From assembly GCF_006494815.1 (NCBI RefSeq), contig NZ_CP041091.1, positions 4,044,501-4,108,500 on the forward strand: a DNA stretch of 64,000 nucleotides. The letters run 5' to 3'. Positions 1-15,481 of the stretch are shown piece by piece (positions within the stretch are counted from its first letter, which is position 1; the number at the start of each line of letters is the position of its first letter). The translations under genes were made by a program, and so were the position numbers. Under the pieces are notes generated by a model. The model did no database searches, was not told the DNA's origin, and was given only the letters and a program-made list of their open reading frames with translations. Origin of the DNA: Nocardioides sambongensis (GTDB lineage Bacteria; Actinomycetota; Actinomycetes; Propionibacteriales; Nocardioidaceae).

Positions 1-829
1 CGTCCAGGACATCGAGGTCGTCGACGACACCCGCGCCCAGGTGGTCTTCACCGCCGACGAGGAGGTCCGCCTGGACGGGGCCACCAACGCCACGATCCGC
101 TACCGCAACCTGCTGGGACAGCGCTACCTCGCGCTCACCCAGGACGGGGAGTCGGACACCCCGCTGAAGGAGGGCGGGGCGATCCCGATCGAGCGGACCC
201 GGCCCTCGCTCGACCTGACCATGCTGTTCAACGGCTTCAAGCCGCTGTTTCAGGCGCTCTCGCCCAACGACGTCAACAAGCTCTCCTACGAGATCGTCCA
301 GGTCTTCCAGGGCGAGTCCGGCACCGTGGAGAACCTCCTGGCCAGCACTGCGTCGCTGACCCAGACCCTGGCCGACCGCGACCAGGTGATCGGCGACCTG
401 ATCGACAACCTGGACTACGTGCTCGACCACGTCGCCGACCGCGACCGCCAGCTGACCCGCCTGATCGACAGCTTCGGGTCGCTGCTCAGCGGGCTGCGCA
501 GCGACCGCAAGGCGATCCTGTCCTCGCTCGACAGCATCTCCGCGCTGGCGGTGCAGACCGGGGACCTGGCCGACGACATCCGCGAGCCCTTCGTCCGCGA
601 CATCAAGCAGCTGCGCAAGGTGGCGGGCAACCTCGACGCCGGCCGCGCCGAGATCGACCGCAGCCTGCAGGTGCTGCCGATCAAGCTCAACAAGATCGGA
701 CGGACCGCCACCTACGGCTCCTGGTTCAACTTCTACCTCTGCCACTTCACCGCCACCGTCCGCAACGGCCAGACCGTGATCGCCCGCCCGACCTTCGCCC
801 TCGGTGCCGAACGGTGCACGTTGGAGTGA
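1..829 (+). CDS. MCE family protein, MceB-like (5' end outside window)
   Basis: The reading frame is open from base 2, so the gene begins upstream of the window. The visible part holds the end of the MlaD/MCE core domain (the stretch around ATIRYRNLLGQRYLAL is typical of MceB proteins), then a long helical, coiled-coil-rich region with regularly spaced Leu/Asp/Ile. MCE proteins form hexameric, periplasm-spanning tubes that carry lipids such as fatty acids or sterols to an YrbE/Mkl ABC importer. It is followed after 7 bases by the next MCE gene, and the order fits the usual A-B-C-D-E-F arrangement, with yrbE genes and mceA expected upstream. Family assignment is firm; the exact MceB slot rests on gene order and this motif. 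Confidence 0.9.
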   Translation, partial: VQDIEVVDDTRAQVVFTADEEVRLDGATNATIRYRNLLGQRYLALTQDGESDTPLKEGGAIPIERTRPSLDLTMLFNGFKPLFQALSPNDVNKLSYEIVQVFQGESGTVENLLASTASLTQTLADRDQVIGDLIDNLDYVLDHVADRDRQLTRLIDSFGSLLSGLRSDRKAILSSLDSISALAVQTGDLADDIREPFVRDIKQLRKVAGNLDAGRAEIDRSLQVLPIKLNKIGRTATYGSWFNFYLCHFTATVRNGQTVIARPTFALGAERCTLE

Positions 830-836
830 TGGAGAG

Positions 837-1811
837 ATGAAACCCTTCCGCGAACGCAACCCGGTCATCGTCGGGGCGGTCAGCATCGCCACGTTGCTGC
901 TGGTCATCCTGGCCGCGATGCGCGCCCAGGACCTGCCGCTGATCGGCGGGGGCGACACCTACTACGCAGAGTTCTCCGAGGCCGGCGGCCTCAAGCCCAA
1001 CGACGAGGTCCGGATCGCCGGGGTCCGCGTGGGCAAGGTGGAGACGGTCGAGCTCGACGACGGCAAGGTGCGGGTCGGCTTCCGGATCAAGACCGACTCC
1101 GCGTTCGGCACCGACAGCCGCGCCGAGATCAAGGTCAAGACGATCCTCGGGTCGATGTACCTCGCGCTGGTGCCCGGGGGAGACGGCCAGCTCGCGGAGG
1201 GTGCCACGATCCCGGTGGAGCGGACCACCTCGCCGTACGACGTCGTGGACGCGTTCACCGGACTGGCAGAGACCTCGGAGGACATCGACACCGACCAGCT
1301 CGCCGCGTCGCTGACCACGCTGGCCGACCTCACCCGGAACACGCCCGAGGAGTTCCGGGCGGCGCTCCAGGGCGTCTCGGCACTCTCCGAGACGGTCGCC
1401 TCGCGCAGCGACGAGATCAACTCCCTGCTGAAGAACCTGAACCGGGTCTCCACCGTGCTCGACGCGCGGGACGAGGACATCGTCACCCTGATGGACGACG
1501 CGGACGTGCTCTTCACCGCGCTGCTGCAGCGCCGCCAGGCGGTACACAACCTGCTGGTCGGCACCCGTCGGCTGAGCACCGAGCTGACCGCGCTGGTCCG
1601 GCAGAGCCGCAAGGACCTCAAACCCGCCCTGGACCACCTGGAGTCGGTGGTGGACGTGATCACCAAGAACGAGGACAACCTGGACAACTCGCTGCGGCTG
1701 ATGGCGCCGTTCTACCGGGTCTTCGCCAGCACCCTGGGCAACGGACCGTGGTTCGACACCTTCATCTACAACCTCCCGCCGGTGCCGGGCCCGGGGGTGG
1801 GTCTCGAGTGA
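837..1811 (+). CDS. MCE family protein, MceC-like
   Basis: The protein has 324 residues. The ATG at 837 follows a purine-rich GGAGAG and gives MKPFRERNPVIVGAVS, a short basic N-terminus followed by one membrane-anchoring helix (about residues 10-28). The MCE domain follows (about residues 38-115, with GLKPNDEVRIAGVRVGKVE and a later LGSMYLALVPGG), then a long helical tail. It lies between the MceB-like and MceD-like genes; its TGA overlaps the next start codon, suggesting translational coupling. The expected role is one subunit of the lipid-conducting MCE hexamer. The substrate cannot be told from sequence. Confidence 0.9.
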   Translation: MKPFRERNPVIVGAVSIATLLLVILAAMRAQDLPLIGGGDTYYAEFSEAGGLKPNDEVRIAGVRVGKVETVELDDGKVRVGFRIKTDSAFGTDSRAEIKVKTILGSMYLALVPGGDGQLAEGATIPVERTTSPYDVVDAFTGLAETSEDIDTDQLAASLTTLADLTRNTPEEFRAALQGVSALSETVASRSDEINSLLKNLNRVSTVLDARDEDIVTLMDDADVLFTALLQRRQAVHNLLVGTRRLSTELTALVRQSRKDLKPALDHLESVVDVITKNEDNLDNSLRLMAPFYRVFASTLGNGPWFDTFIYNLPPVPGPGVGLE

Positions 1812-2953
1812 GCGCGCTGAACGCCGCCGTGCAGCGGTTCCTCCCCCTGGTGATCGTCCTCGCGCTGGTCGCGGCCGGCGCGATCTGGATGTTCGGCTCG
1901 AGTGGGGACACCAAGACCGTGACCGCGCACTTCGAGCGCGGGGTCTCGGTCTACGAGGGCAGCGAGGTGCGGGTCCTCGGCGTCCCGATCGGCAGCGTCG
2001 AGGAAGTGGTCCCCGAGGGCACCAGCGTCAAGGTGGTGATGACCTACGATGCCGACGTCCGGATCCCGGCCGACGCGGACGCCGTGATCGTCTCGCCGTC
2101 GGTGGTCGGTGACCGCTACATCCAGCTCTCGCCCGCCTACACCGGCGGGGACGTGATGGCCGACGACACCGTCATCGAGGTGGACAGCACCGCGATCCCG
2201 GTCGAGCTCGACGAGATCTACGGCAGCATCGACGACCTCACCGTGGCGCTGGGTCCGCAGGGCGCCAACTCCGACGGCGCGCTCTCCGACCTGCTCGAGC
2301 AGACCGCCGAGAACTTCGGCGGCCAGGGTGCGGCGTTCAAGCAGACCATCGAGGACTTCGGCGACCTCAGCGGCACCCTGGACGACAACAAGGAGGAGCT
2401 GTTCGACTCCGCCGCGCGTCTCGAGGGCTTCATCGGCACGCTCGCCGACAACGACCTGACCGTGCGGAAGTTCAACCGCTCGCTGGGCAAGGTCTCCACG
2501 ATGCTGGACGAGGAGAGCCAGGACCTCACCCTGGCGCTCAGCAACCTGGGCGTCGCACTCGACGTGGTCGGCCGGTTCGTGAAGACCAACCGGGGCGCAC
2601 TGAACCGCAACATCGACGGTCTCGACCGGATCGCGAAAGTGCTGGTCAAGCGGCGGGCCGAGGTGACCGAGGTGCTCGAGGCCGGCCCGCTGGCGATCAA
2701 CAACCTCGCGCTGACCTACAACCCTCAGGCCGGCACCCTGGACACCAACGCCAACATCGGCAACCTGGTCAACGAGCTGACCTCGAACCCCAAGACGGTG
2801 CTGTGCGCCCTGGTCTCCGGGCTGGACTCGAACAACGGGCTCTGCGACCTGATCGAGGGGCTCCCGCTGCCCCGGGTCTCCCCGTTCGGGTCCGGGAGCT
2901 GGTCCGAGCACGACTACGACCCCACCCTCAACGGTCTGGTGGAGGTGGACTGA
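1808..2953 (+). CDS. MCE family protein, MceD-like
   Basis: A GTG start at 1808 overlaps the upstream stop (GTGA). The 381-residue product opens with a membrane anchor (about residues 8-28, LPLVIVLALVAAGAIWMFG), then an MCE domain (about residues 35-115, with a YEGSEVRVLGVPIGSVE stretch and VVGDRYIQLSPAY), and a long helical C-terminal half ending in an acidic tail. It follows the MceC-like gene and precedes the lipoprotein member, matching the MceD slot. It is inferred to be a subunit of the same trans-envelope lipid transporter. Confidence 0.9.
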   Translation: MSALNAAVQRFLPLVIVLALVAAGAIWMFGSSGDTKTVTAHFERGVSVYEGSEVRVLGVPIGSVEEVVPEGTSVKVVMTYDADVRIPADADAVIVSPSVVGDRYIQLSPAYTGGDVMADDTVIEVDSTAIPVELDEIYGSIDDLTVALGPQGANSDGALSDLLEQTAENFGGQGAAFKQTIEDFGDLSGTLDDNKEELFDSAARLEGFIGTLADNDLTVRKFNRSLGKVSTMLDEESQDLTLALSNLGVALDVVGRFVKTNRGALNRNIDGLDRIAKVLVKRRAEVTEVLEAGPLAINNLALTYNPQAGTLDTNANIGNLVNELTSNPKTVLCALVSGLDSNNGLCDLIEGLPLPRVSPFGSGSWSEHDYDPTLNGLVEVD

Positions 2954-4399
2954 GTGCGACGCATGCGAACCCTCGCGCGGACCTGGATCGCCCTGGTCGC
3001 CGGTGCCGTGCTGCTCAGCGGGTGCAGCTTCGACGTCTACGAGATCCCGCTCCCCGGCGGAGCCGACGTGGGCGACGACCCGATCGAGGTCACCGTCCAG
3101 TTCCGGGACGTGCTGGACCTGGTGCCGCAGTCGTCGGTCAAGGTCAACGACGTCACCGTCGGCGAGGTCACCGGCATCGAGCTCAGCGGCAACCACGCGA
3201 CCGTCCGGCTGCGCCTGCGCAACGACACCGGGCTGCCGGACAACCCGACCGCGTCGATCCGCCAGACCAGCCTGCTCGGCGAGAAGTTCGTCTCGCTGGC
3301 CGCGCCGACCGAGGGAGGCTCCGGCGACCTCGGCGACGGCGACGACATCCCGCTCGAGGACACCGGCCGCAACCCCGAGGTCGAGGAGGTGCTCGGCGCC
3401 CTGAGCCTGGTCCTCAACGGGGGAGGCGTCGCCCAGCTGAAGACCATCACCAAGGAGCTGAACCTGGCCCTCGAGGGGCGCGAGGACTCCGCCCGCTCGG
3501 TGCTGAACCAGGTCGAGTCCCTGGTCACCCAGCTCGACGACCGCAAGCTGGAGATCGTCGACGCCATCGAGTCGATCAACCGGTTGGCGGTGACCGCGCG
3601 CAAGCACCAGGAGAGCATCGACCTCGCCCTCGAGGAGCTGCCCTCGGCGCTCGACTCGCTCGAGACCCAGCGCGCCGACCTGGTGAAGATGCTGCGCGGC
3701 CTGGCGAACCTCGGCAACGTGGGCACCCGGGTGATCCGCACGGTCAAGGCCGACACCGTGGACGCGCTGCAGCAGCTCGACCCGGTCCTCACCCAGATCT
3801 CGGCCGCGGGCGACTCGTTCGTGAACGCGTTCTCCACCTTCCTGACCTTCCCGTTCGTCGACGAGTCGGTCGGCCGGGACCCGCAGGTGGCCCGCAACCT
3901 GCACATGGGTGACTACGTCAACCTCTCCGCGGACCTGGACCTCGACCTGGGCAACCTCGGCCTGCCCGACCTGGTCTGCATCCCGTTCAACGAGCTGCCC
4001 GATCTCCCGATCGACGACCTGCTCGACCTCAAGGGCCTCTGCAAGGGCGTGCAGAAGGCGCTGCAGCAGTGCGTCAAGACACCGGTGGACCTGGCCCAGT
4101 GCGCCAAGCTCCCGGAGCGGATCCTGCGCAGCATCTGCTCCTCGCTCAGCCTCGACCCGGTCTGCCAGCTGCTCGGCCTCGGGCGGCGCAACGGCGGCAC
4201 CGAGAACCTCACCCCCGGTCTGCTGGAGGGCTTGATCGAGGACCTCGGACTGCCCGAGCTGCCCGGCCTGGGGCGCGTCGGCCCCGGGGAGCAGGACGTC
4301 GCGGACCAGGAGAACTGGGACGACTTCGACGCCAAGTACGACGTGGACCTGGTGCGCCTCATGAGTGCGCCGCTCGACGCAGGAGGAGGTGCGCGTTGA
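2954..4399 (+). CDS. MCE family lipoprotein, MceE-like (LprK-type)
   Basis: A GTG start directly abuts the previous TGA. The product has 481 residues. The N-terminus is a lipoprotein signal peptide: basic MRRMRTLARTW, a hydrophobic stretch, then the lipobox LLSGC with the lipidated cysteine near residue 24. An MCE domain follows (about residues 40-130, with SVKVNDVTVGEVTGIEL and TSLLGEKFVSLAAP), then the helical tube region and a C-terminal domain with several cysteines. MceE is the single lipoprotein of mce operons, so this entry fixes the order of the neighbouring genes. The lipobox position and gene order support the assignment strongly. Confidence 0.92.
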   Translation: MRRMRTLARTWIALVAGAVLLSGCSFDVYEIPLPGGADVGDDPIEVTVQFRDVLDLVPQSSVKVNDVTVGEVTGIELSGNHATVRLRLRNDTGLPDNPTASIRQTSLLGEKFVSLAAPTEGGSGDLGDGDDIPLEDTGRNPEVEEVLGALSLVLNGGGVAQLKTITKELNLALEGREDSARSVLNQVESLVTQLDDRKLEIVDAIESINRLAVTARKHQESIDLALEELPSALDSLETQRADLVKMLRGLANLGNVGTRVIRTVKADTVDALQQLDPVLTQISAAGDSFVNAFSTFLTFPFVDESVGRDPQVARNLHMGDYVNLSADLDLDLGNLGLPDLVCIPFNELPDLPIDDLLDLKGLCKGVQKALQQCVKTPVDLAQCAKLPERILRSICSSLSLDPVCQLLGLGRRNGGTENLTPGLLEGLIEDLGLPELPGLGRVGPGEQDVADQENWDDFDAKYDVDLVRLMSAPLDAGGGAR

Positions 4400-5709
4400 T
4401 CACCCGCCGGACCCGGATACAGCTCATCGTCTTCGCGATCATCACCCTGGTCGGTGTCTCCTTCGTCGGCGCCCGCTACGCCCGGCTGGACCGGCTGGTG
4501 CTCGACCGCAGCTTTGAGGTGACCGCGCACTACCAGGAGTCCGGGGGCATCTTCGCCGGCGCCGAGGTCACCTACCGCGGCGTCGGCATCGGCGAGGTCA
4601 AGGAGCTGCAGCTCACCCGCGACGGCGTCGACGTGGTCCTCGAGATCCAGGACCAGTGGGACGAGATCCCGGCCGACTCGCTGGCCCTGGTCGGCAACCG
4701 GTCGGCCGTCGGCGAGCAGTACGTCGAGCTGCAGCCACGGACCGACGACGGCCCCTACCTGGAGGAGGGCTCGGAGCTGGACCGGGTGGAGACCCCGATC
4801 GCCACCGAGAAGCTGCTCGGCGACCTCGCGGAGACCGTCGGCAGCGTGGACCGGGACGCGCTGCGCACGACGATCACCGAGCTCGGCACCGCCTTCGGCG
4901 GCACCGGCGAGGACCTGCAGCGGATCATCGACACCGGCAACGACTTCCTCGAGCTCGCCGACCAGAACTTCGACCTGACCACCGCCCTGATCCGGGACGG
5001 CAACACGGTGCTGCGAGGTCAGGTGGACAGCGAGACGTCGCTGCGGACCTTCGCCCGCGACCTCTCCGTCTTCACCGGCGCGCTCGCCGGGGCGGACAAG
5101 GACCTGCGCCGGGTGATCGACTCCGGCTCGGTCACCGCCGACCAGCTGCGCACCTTCCTGGAGCAGAACCAGGTGAAGCTGGCCTCGCTGCTGAACAACC
5201 TGGTCACCACCGGCGAGATCGTGGTGGCGCACCTGCCGGGGATCAAACAGCTGCTGATCCTCTACCCCTACGCCGTGGCCGGCTCGTTCAGCGTGGTCGC
5301 GAAGTCACCCGGCAGCGGCAAGTACGACGCCCACTTCGGGCTGGTGCTCGCGGCCGAGCTGCCGACGCCCGGGGGGCACGCGCTGTGCCGCGAGGGCTAC
5401 GGCGGCACCGACCGCCGCGGCCCCAACGACGGTGACAACCGGCCGATGAACACCGACGCCGGCTGCACCGAGCCGATCACTCGGTCCAACCCGCGCGGGC
5501 CGCAGAACCTGCCGCGGGTGGCGCCGGACCTCAACGGCACCCGCAGCACGCCGATCGCCACCTACGACCCGGAGACCGGCGACCTGAGCTGGGGAGCGCC
5601 GGCCGGGACCGCCGATGACCGGTTGGCGCGGACCGGTAGCGTGGCGCCGGCGTCGTTGGGAGAGGACTCGTGGAAGTGGCTGTACCTGCAACCTCTGCTG
5701 AGCCACTAG
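4396..5709 (+). CDS. MCE family protein, MceF-like
   Basis: The best start is TTG at 4396, overlapping the upstream TGA and preceded by a strong AGGAGGAGG at 4380-4388; it gives LITRRTRIQLIVFAIITLVG, a classic short basic end plus membrane anchor. The 437-residue protein has an MCE domain (about residues 35-115, AEVTYRGVGIGEVKEL and VGEQYVELQP), a helical region and a long C-terminal extension with cysteine-containing loops. It closes the MCE gene set, followed 10 bases later by a Mce-associated gene. Upstream in-frame ATG codons would create a non-homologous extension and are not preferred. Confidence 0.9.
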   Translation: MITRRTRIQLIVFAIITLVGVSFVGARYARLDRLVLDRSFEVTAHYQESGGIFAGAEVTYRGVGIGEVKELQLTRDGVDVVLEIQDQWDEIPADSLALVGNRSAVGEQYVELQPRTDDGPYLEEGSELDRVETPIATEKLLGDLAETVGSVDRDALRTTITELGTAFGGTGEDLQRIIDTGNDFLELADQNFDLTTALIRDGNTVLRGQVDSETSLRTFARDLSVFTGALAGADKDLRRVIDSGSVTADQLRTFLEQNQVKLASLLNNLVTTGEIVVAHLPGIKQLLILYPYAVAGSFSVVAKSPGSGKYDAHFGLVLAAELPTPGGHALCREGYGGTDRRGPNDGDNRPMNTDAGCTEPITRSNPRGPQNLPRVAPDLNGTRSTPIATYDPETGDLSWGAPAGTADDRLARTGSVAPASLGEDSWKWLYLQPLLSH

Positions 5710-5719
5710 GACCGATCGA

Positions 5720-6478
5720 GTGAAGAAGCCATCGATGACGCCTGCCCGCGCCCGACTCGTGCGCCGGGGTGTGTTCGCGCTGCTGGTCGTGGTGGTCGTC
5801 GGCTGCCTCGGCGCGGCCGTCGGCGTGGTCTACGCCCACACCTCCGAGGGGGGCCCGGTCGAGCGGGTGCGCGCGCTGGCAGACCCGCCACCGGACCCGC
5901 GGCTCTCCCGGGAGCAGGCGCTGGGCACCGCCCGCGACTTCGTCGTCGCGTTCAACACCTACGGCCCGGACCAGCTCACCGACGACGGCACCATGCCGGA
6001 CTACGCGGCGCTCGCCGAGGACATGACCGCCCGCTTCGGGACCGTCTTCGACAAGAACGTCGGCTACGCCGAGCAGACCGTCGCCCAGCTGCAGGTGCGC
6101 CGCGAGGCCGAGGTCTACGCCGCCGGCATCGCCTCCGCCGACGAGGACTCCGCGGAGGTGCTGGTCGCCGGCGTGGCCCGGTTCTCCTACCCGAACCCGA
6201 AGAAGGACGGCGCCTGGATCGACTTCGATCCCGAGCGCTTCCGCTACCAGGTCTCGCTGGTCCGCCAGCACGGCGAGTGGCTGGTCGACGACCTCGACGA
6301 CCTGGACGACGACCTGCCCTCGTTCGCCCAGTCCGGCGGCGGCGAGGAGGGGCTCCCCGGCCAGCTGCCCAGTGACGGGGCGTCCCCCGGAGGGACCGGC
6401 CAGGGCGGCCAGAACGGTGGCGCGAGCGGCGGCCAGGACGGTGGCCGGGACGACGGCGACGGGGAGGGCGGCCGATGA
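5720..6478 (+). CDS. Mce-associated membrane protein
   Basis: The 252-residue product starts at GTG 5720, 10 bases after the last MCE gene. A basic N-terminus leads into one transmembrane helix (about residues 16-38, rich in Val/Leu/Ala), then an extracytoplasmic domain of about 150 residues of the Mce-associated (Mas/Mam) type, and a low-complexity Gly/Gln/Asp tail. Such proteins sit at the end of mce operons and are thought to stabilise the transporter. The stop overlaps the next start (ATGA at 6475-6478). The precise role is unknown. Confidence 0.75.
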   Translation: MKKPSMTPARARLVRRGVFALLVVVVVGCLGAAVGVVYAHTSEGGPVERVRALADPPPDPRLSREQALGTARDFVVAFNTYGPDQLTDDGTMPDYAALAEDMTARFGTVFDKNVGYAEQTVAQLQVRREAEVYAAGIASADEDSAEVLVAGVARFSYPNPKKDGAWIDFDPERFRYQVSLVRQHGEWLVDDLDDLDDDLPSFAQSGGGEEGLPGQLPSDGASPGGTGQGGQNGGASGGQDGGRDDGDGEGGR

Positions 6479-7362
6479 GCCCGAACCTCTACGACCTCCT
6501 CGACGTCGACGAGTCGGCGTCGACCGACGAGGTCCGCGCGGCCTGGAAGGTCGCGGTCGCCGACCTGGACCCGACCGACCGCCGGTTCCGCGCCTACAAC
6601 GACGCCGCCGGCGTGCTGCTCGACGCCGACCGGCGGGCGACGTACGACGCCGAGCTGGCCCGGGAGCGGGCGCTGGAGGACGACGAGGCCGAGCCCGATG
6701 CTGTGCCGCCCGTGGCCGAGGAGGCCGAGCCCGCGTCGGAGGACGAGGTGGTGCTCGAGGACCGCCCCGAGGACGAACGGCCCGAAGCGACGGAGGGGCC
6801 CACGACGGACGCGGTGGCCTCGTCGGCCACCGGCGAGCCGCCCCGGTGGGCCTGGGCGTTGATGACCGTGCTCGCCGTCCTCTCCGTCGTCGCGCTGGCC
6901 GTCGTCCTGATGCTGCCGGGCGTGACCGACGAGGGGTCTCCCTCCGACGCCGCGGACGCGGAGGCCCTGATCGAGGACGAGGGCACCTCTGCCCAGGTCA
7001 CGGCGCGCGAGCAGATCGTCCCGGTCCTCGGCTACGACTACCGGACGATGGACGAGGACCTGACCGCCATCCAGGCGCAGATGACCGAGGAGATGGCGGC
7101 CACCCAGGCCGAGTCCTGGCCGTCGCTGACCAAGGAGGCCGAGGCGCAGCGGATCGTGGTGACCGCCGAGGCGCCGTACGTCGGCCTCACCCGCCTGAGC
7201 GAGGACGGCGACACGGCGACCGTGGTGACCTTCATCGACCAGCGGGTGCAGAAGCGCGGGGCGGAGCCGTTCACGCTGCGGATGTGGGCGACGCTGACCA
7301 TGGTCAGCGACGGTGGGGACTGGCTGCTCGACGACATCTGCACCGAGGGCGACTGCAGCTGA
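6475..7362 (+). CDS. Mce-associated-like membrane protein with degenerate J-like N-terminal domain
   Basis: The 295-residue protein starts at ATG 6475, overlapping the previous stop. Residues about 3-62 resemble a DnaJ J-domain: NLYDLLDVDESASTDEVRAA, then a second helix, and later RFRAYNDAAGVLLDADRRA and YDAELA. The catalytic HPD loop is replaced by LDP, so stimulation of DnaK is unlikely. An acidic linker (about 63-115) precedes a transmembrane helix (about 122-145), and the extracytoplasmic remainder resembles Mce-associated domains (about 160-295). It is the last gene before rpoB. A role in coupling or stabilising the Mce machinery is inferred from position; the cytoplasmic J-like module is unusual. 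Confidence 0.65.
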   Translation: MSPNLYDLLDVDESASTDEVRAAWKVAVADLDPTDRRFRAYNDAAGVLLDADRRATYDAELARERALEDDEAEPDAVPPVAEEAEPASEDEVVLEDRPEDERPEATEGPTTDAVASSATGEPPRWAWALMTVLAVLSVVALAVVLMLPGVTDEGSPSDAADAEALIEDEGTSAQVTAREQIVPVLGYDYRTMDEDLTAIQAQMTEEMAATQAESWPSLTKEAEAQRIVVTAEAPYVGLTRLSEDGDTATVVTFIDQRVQKRGAEPFTLRMWATLTMVSDGGDWLLDDICTEGDCS

Positions 7363-7364
7363 GC

Positions 7365-7384
7365 CCGGCGGTCGTGGCCGCCGG
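7365..7384 (+). terminator. Hairpin after the mce operon
   Basis: CCGGCGG, a 6-base loop TCGTGG, then CCGCCGG form a perfect 7-bp stem three bases after the stop of the last mce-operon gene. There is no U-tract, as is common for actinobacterial hairpins, so termination is inferred from position only. Confidence 0.4.
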
Positions 7385-7424
7385 CCGAGCGCCGGCGTTC
7401 TCCACCGATCTGCGGCGCGGACAC

Positions 7425-7453
7425 TTGACCCAGCCCGCGAGTCGACGCATGAT
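7425..7453 (+). promoter_or_regulatory. Candidate rpoB promoter P1
   Basis: TTGACC (7425-7430) and CATGAT (7448-7453) are separated by 17 bases, a good match to a housekeeping sigma promoter. It lies about 170 bases upstream of the rpoB start, leaving a long leader. Found by eye only. Confidence 0.45.
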
Positions 7454-7499
7454 CCTCCCGACAGGGTCGCCGTGGTCTCGGGCGAGCGCGCACCGTTGT

Positions 7500-7528
7500 T
7501 TGTACCGCGCACAGTTTTCCTGTAACGT
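7500..7528 (+). promoter_or_regulatory. Candidate rpoB promoter P2
   Basis: TTGTAC (7500-7505), a 17-base spacer and TAACGT (7523-7528) form a second, weaker promoter-like pair closer to rpoB. The surrounding sequence is noticeably richer in T than its neighbours. Confidence 0.35.
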
Positions 7529-7626
7529 GGCGCTTTGCGCCTGCCCTCATATGCTCTTCGGCCTGCCCGGTGGCCGATGAAGTGGTGGGACGGTGCTCTC
7601 GAACGCGACCTGTCGAAGGACAACTC

Positions 7627-11121
<3,495 letters not shown>

Positions 11122-11128
11122 GTGTGGC

Positions 11129-11171
11129 GGCGGTACGACGCCCGGCCCGACCGGCTGCTCGTCGTACCGCC
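11129..11171 (+). promoter_or_regulatory. rpoB-rpoC intergenic hairpin
   Basis: GGCGGTACGACG (11129-11140) and CGTCGTACCGCC (11160-11171) are perfect 12-bp inverted arms around a 19-base loop that itself contains CGG/CCG pairs. No T-run follows; the downstream sequence is C/A-rich and leads to the rpoC ribosome-binding site GAAGGA (11209-11214). It could be a partial attenuator or an RNase III-type processing site between the two subunit genes. Confidence 0.55.
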
Positions 11172-11225
11172 CCGCTCAGTCCCCAGCCTCACCTTTCAAA
11201 GAACTAACGAAGGACTCACAGCCCC

Positions 11226-15086
<3,861 letters not shown>

Positions 15087-15093
15087 GTTGGAT

Positions 15094-15288
15094 GGCGCGA
15101 GCGATGTCGCTCGCTTCGCTCGCGCCACGCTGCCGCGCTCGCGGTTGACGTTTGCAGGCCGCCAGGTTTCCTGGCGGCCTGCGGCGTCTGCGCGGCGAGA
15201 AGGTCGCCTTCTCGCTCCGGTCGCTCCTTCGTCGCTTCCTGCGCTCGGCGGCTCTCGTTCTCGCCGGTGGCAGACGGGTGGGGTTAGG
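15094..15288. repeat. Structured intergenic repeat, copy 1
   Basis: This 195-base unit starts 8 bases after rpoC. It contains three perfect hairpins: an outer 11-bp stem GGCGCGAGCGA / TCGCTCGCGCC (15094-15104, 15116-15126), which can alternatively fold as an 8-bp stem at 15097-15114; GCAGGCCGCCAGG-TTT-CCTGGCGGCCTGC (15154-15182); and GCGAGAAGG-TCG-CCTTCTCGC (15195-15215). A further segment up to about 15260, bounded by TTCTCGC on both sides, is present only in this copy. The hairpins probably also separate rpoC from the convergent gene ending at 15482. Confidence 0.8.
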
Positions 15289-15435
15289 GGCGCGAGCGAT
15301 GTCGCTCGCTTCGCTCGCGCCACGCTGCCGCGCTCGCGGTTGACGTTTGCAGGCCGCCAGGTTTCCTGGCGGCCTGCGGCGTCTGCGCGGCGAGAAGGTC
15401 GCCTTCTCGCCGGTGGCAGACGGGTGGGGGTTGGG
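15289..15435. repeat. Structured intergenic repeat, copy 2
   Basis: This near-identical 147-base copy keeps all three hairpins (outer stem from 15289, TTT-loop hairpin 15349-15377, TCG-loop hairpin 15390-15410). It lacks exactly 48 bases relative to copy 1, as expected from recombination between the TTCTCGC direct repeats. Confidence 0.8.
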
Positions 15436-15477
15436 GGCGCGAGCGATGTCGATGGCTTCGCTCGCGCCACGCTGCCG
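15436..15477. repeat. Structured intergenic repeat, truncated copy 3
   Basis: Only the first hairpin remains: GGCGCGAGCGA (15436-15446) and TCGCTCGCGCC (15458-15468). The loop has changed (GTCGATGG in place of GTCGCTCG), which destroys the alternative inner stem but keeps the outer one. The copy ends just before the stop codon at 15482. Confidence 0.7.
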
Positions 15478-15481
15478 TTGC

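Noticed and set aside
15094..15477. CRISPR array, because of spaced repeats
   Set aside because: Only two full copies and one truncated copy, with 195 and 147 base periods, internal hairpins and no spacers.
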